From Acidobacteriota bacterium (lineage in GTDB: Bacteria > Acidobacteriota > Terriglobia > Bryobacterales > Bryobacteraceae): DNA of 64,000 bases. The notes beneath the pieces were generated by a model, which worked only from the letters and a program-made list of their open reading frames with translations, made no database searches and had not been told where the DNA came from. The position numbers and the translations under genes are program-made. Below, one piece after another: positions 63,638 through 64,000 of this stretch. The stretch spans positions 108,197-172,196 of the forward strand of contig JAFKEE010000033.1 of NCBI GenBank assembly GCA_017307505.1, given 5' to 3'. Positions within the stretch are counted from its first letter, which is position 1; the number at the start of each line of letters is the position of its first letter.

Positions 63638-63699
63638 GACGAAGCCTCCGGCGAAGTCGGGCGGGTCCGACGAAGCCTCCGGCGAAGTCGGAGGCCCGC
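63638..63699. repeat. 31-bp GC-rich tandem repeat, first cluster (two copies)
   Basis: Units GACGAAGCCTCCGGCGAAGT plus 11 more bases at 63638-63668 and 63669-63699. The second unit ends in a GCCTCC...GGAGGC hairpin. The cluster is preceded by CCCAGCATTCCCCGC, which also precedes the next cluster. Confidence 0.8.
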
Positions 63700-63778
63700 C
63701 CCAATCCCAATGCCACCTCCGCCACCGACCAAGCCCACCTGCCCTAACATCGCAAACTGCGGCCCCAGCATTCCCCGC

Positions 63779-63871
63779 GATGAAGCTTCAGGCGAAGTCG
63801 GGCGGGTCCGACGAAGCCTCCGGCGAAGTCGGGCGGGTCCGACGAAGCCTCCGGCGAAGTCGGAGGCCCGC
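63779..63871. repeat. 31-bp GC-rich tandem repeat, second cluster (three copies)
   Basis: Three units at 63779-63809, 63810-63840 and 63841-63871, identical to the first cluster apart from a few substitutions in the first unit. It ends with the same GGAGGCCCGCCCCAA. Spacing between clusters is irregular and there is no cas gene, so this is a REP-like repeat, not a CRISPR. Confidence 0.8.
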
Positions 63872-64000
63872 CCCAACCCAGCAATCGACCCCAACCCCAA
63901 TCCAGAAACCCCCAGCATCCCTCCCGATCGCCGAGAGACCTTCCAGCCTGAGCCCACTAACCATTGGGTACAAGCAGGAGTCGGAATCAAATCGCCGTCG

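Larger units (their letters stand above)
63351..64000. other. Non-coding repeat region at the right edge
   Basis: After the anti-sigma stop no credible gene is seen up to the window end. Long open frames on both strands exist only because the tandem repeats and high GC suppress stops. The sequence between the repeat blocks (63559-63637, 63700-63778, 63872-64000) is CA-rich and shows no family. Confidence 0.6.

Noticed and set aside
63638..63871. CRISPR-like short repeats
   Set aside because: Units abut directly with no spacers, and no cas genes are in the window.
63379..63990. 203-codon minus-strand frame at the right edge with repeated LRRRLRRTRPTSPEAS
   Set aside because: The repeated peptide is produced by the 31-bp DNA repeat; no ribosome site and no family.

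Overview
This is a GC-rich chromosomal window, most likely from an Acidobacteriota genome of the Solibacter/Bryobacter type. I infer this from family content and ran no taxonomic search. The markers are two PadR-regulator plus MacB-like permease (ADOP) modules, two large TonB-dependent receptors with carboxypeptidase-regulatory N-termini, an acidobacterial-type VWFA protein, paired DUF3857/transglutaminase proteins, DUF4097 proteins and several ECF sigma/anti-sigma pairs. I see no rRNA, no CRISPR and no intact insertion sequence. The only RNA gene is a tRNA-Phe(GAA).

Layout. 0-1 kb: a probably broken minus-strand coding remnant, then about 500 bp without a recognisable gene. 1-2.4 kb: an AhpD-like carboxymuconolactone decarboxylase overlapping an ECF41 sigma factor, preceded by an exact match to the ECF41 promoter consensus. 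2.4-7.9 kb: Tat-type carboxylesterase, DUF2252 protein, class I fumarate hydratase, small secreted SnoaL-like protein. 7.9-10.9 kb: PadR-ADOP module 1. 10.9-14 kb: tRNA-Phe, then two GT2 glycosyltransferases and an FkbM methyltransferase with ATGA overlaps. 14-22.7 kb: an unusual cluster of zinc-ribbon/GYF_2 membrane proteins, a membrane-anchored archaemetzincin-like protease with a C-terminal CxxCH, and a 1028-residue membrane/coiled-coil protein. This is my main candidate for an undescribed system. 22.8-34.8 kb: XRE/molybdate-binding-type regulator, Oar-like receptor, and a carbohydrate-utilisation block (DUF1080, esterase, two beta-propeller proteins including a PL22-like lyase, ROK kinase, FucP-like transporter). 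35-42.2 kb: a tightly overlapping minus-strand operon of RraA-like protein, RND adaptor, RND pump, TolC and VWFA protein. 42.2-47.5 kb: histidine kinase/response regulator pair, and an ECF sigma, HEAT-type anti-sigma and two DUF4097 proteins in one run. 47.7-53.8 kb: Pal lipoprotein, orphan response regulator, solo IS630-type HTH protein, and two DUF3857/transglutaminase proteins, one catalytically intact and one degenerate. 54-57 kb: PadR-ADOP module 2. 57-63.4 kb: secreted hypothetical protein, group II truncated globin fused to ankyrin repeats, TonB-dependent receptor, then an ECF sigma factor, a possible small ORF and an anti-sigma factor with a degenerate HNH-like periplasmic domain. 63.4-64 kb: non-coding tandem repeats.

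Most genes form short co-directional units with 1-17 nt overlaps, so translational coupling is common. Envelope functions dominate (export, receptors, stress sensing, surface glycosylation), with carbohydrate breakdown second.
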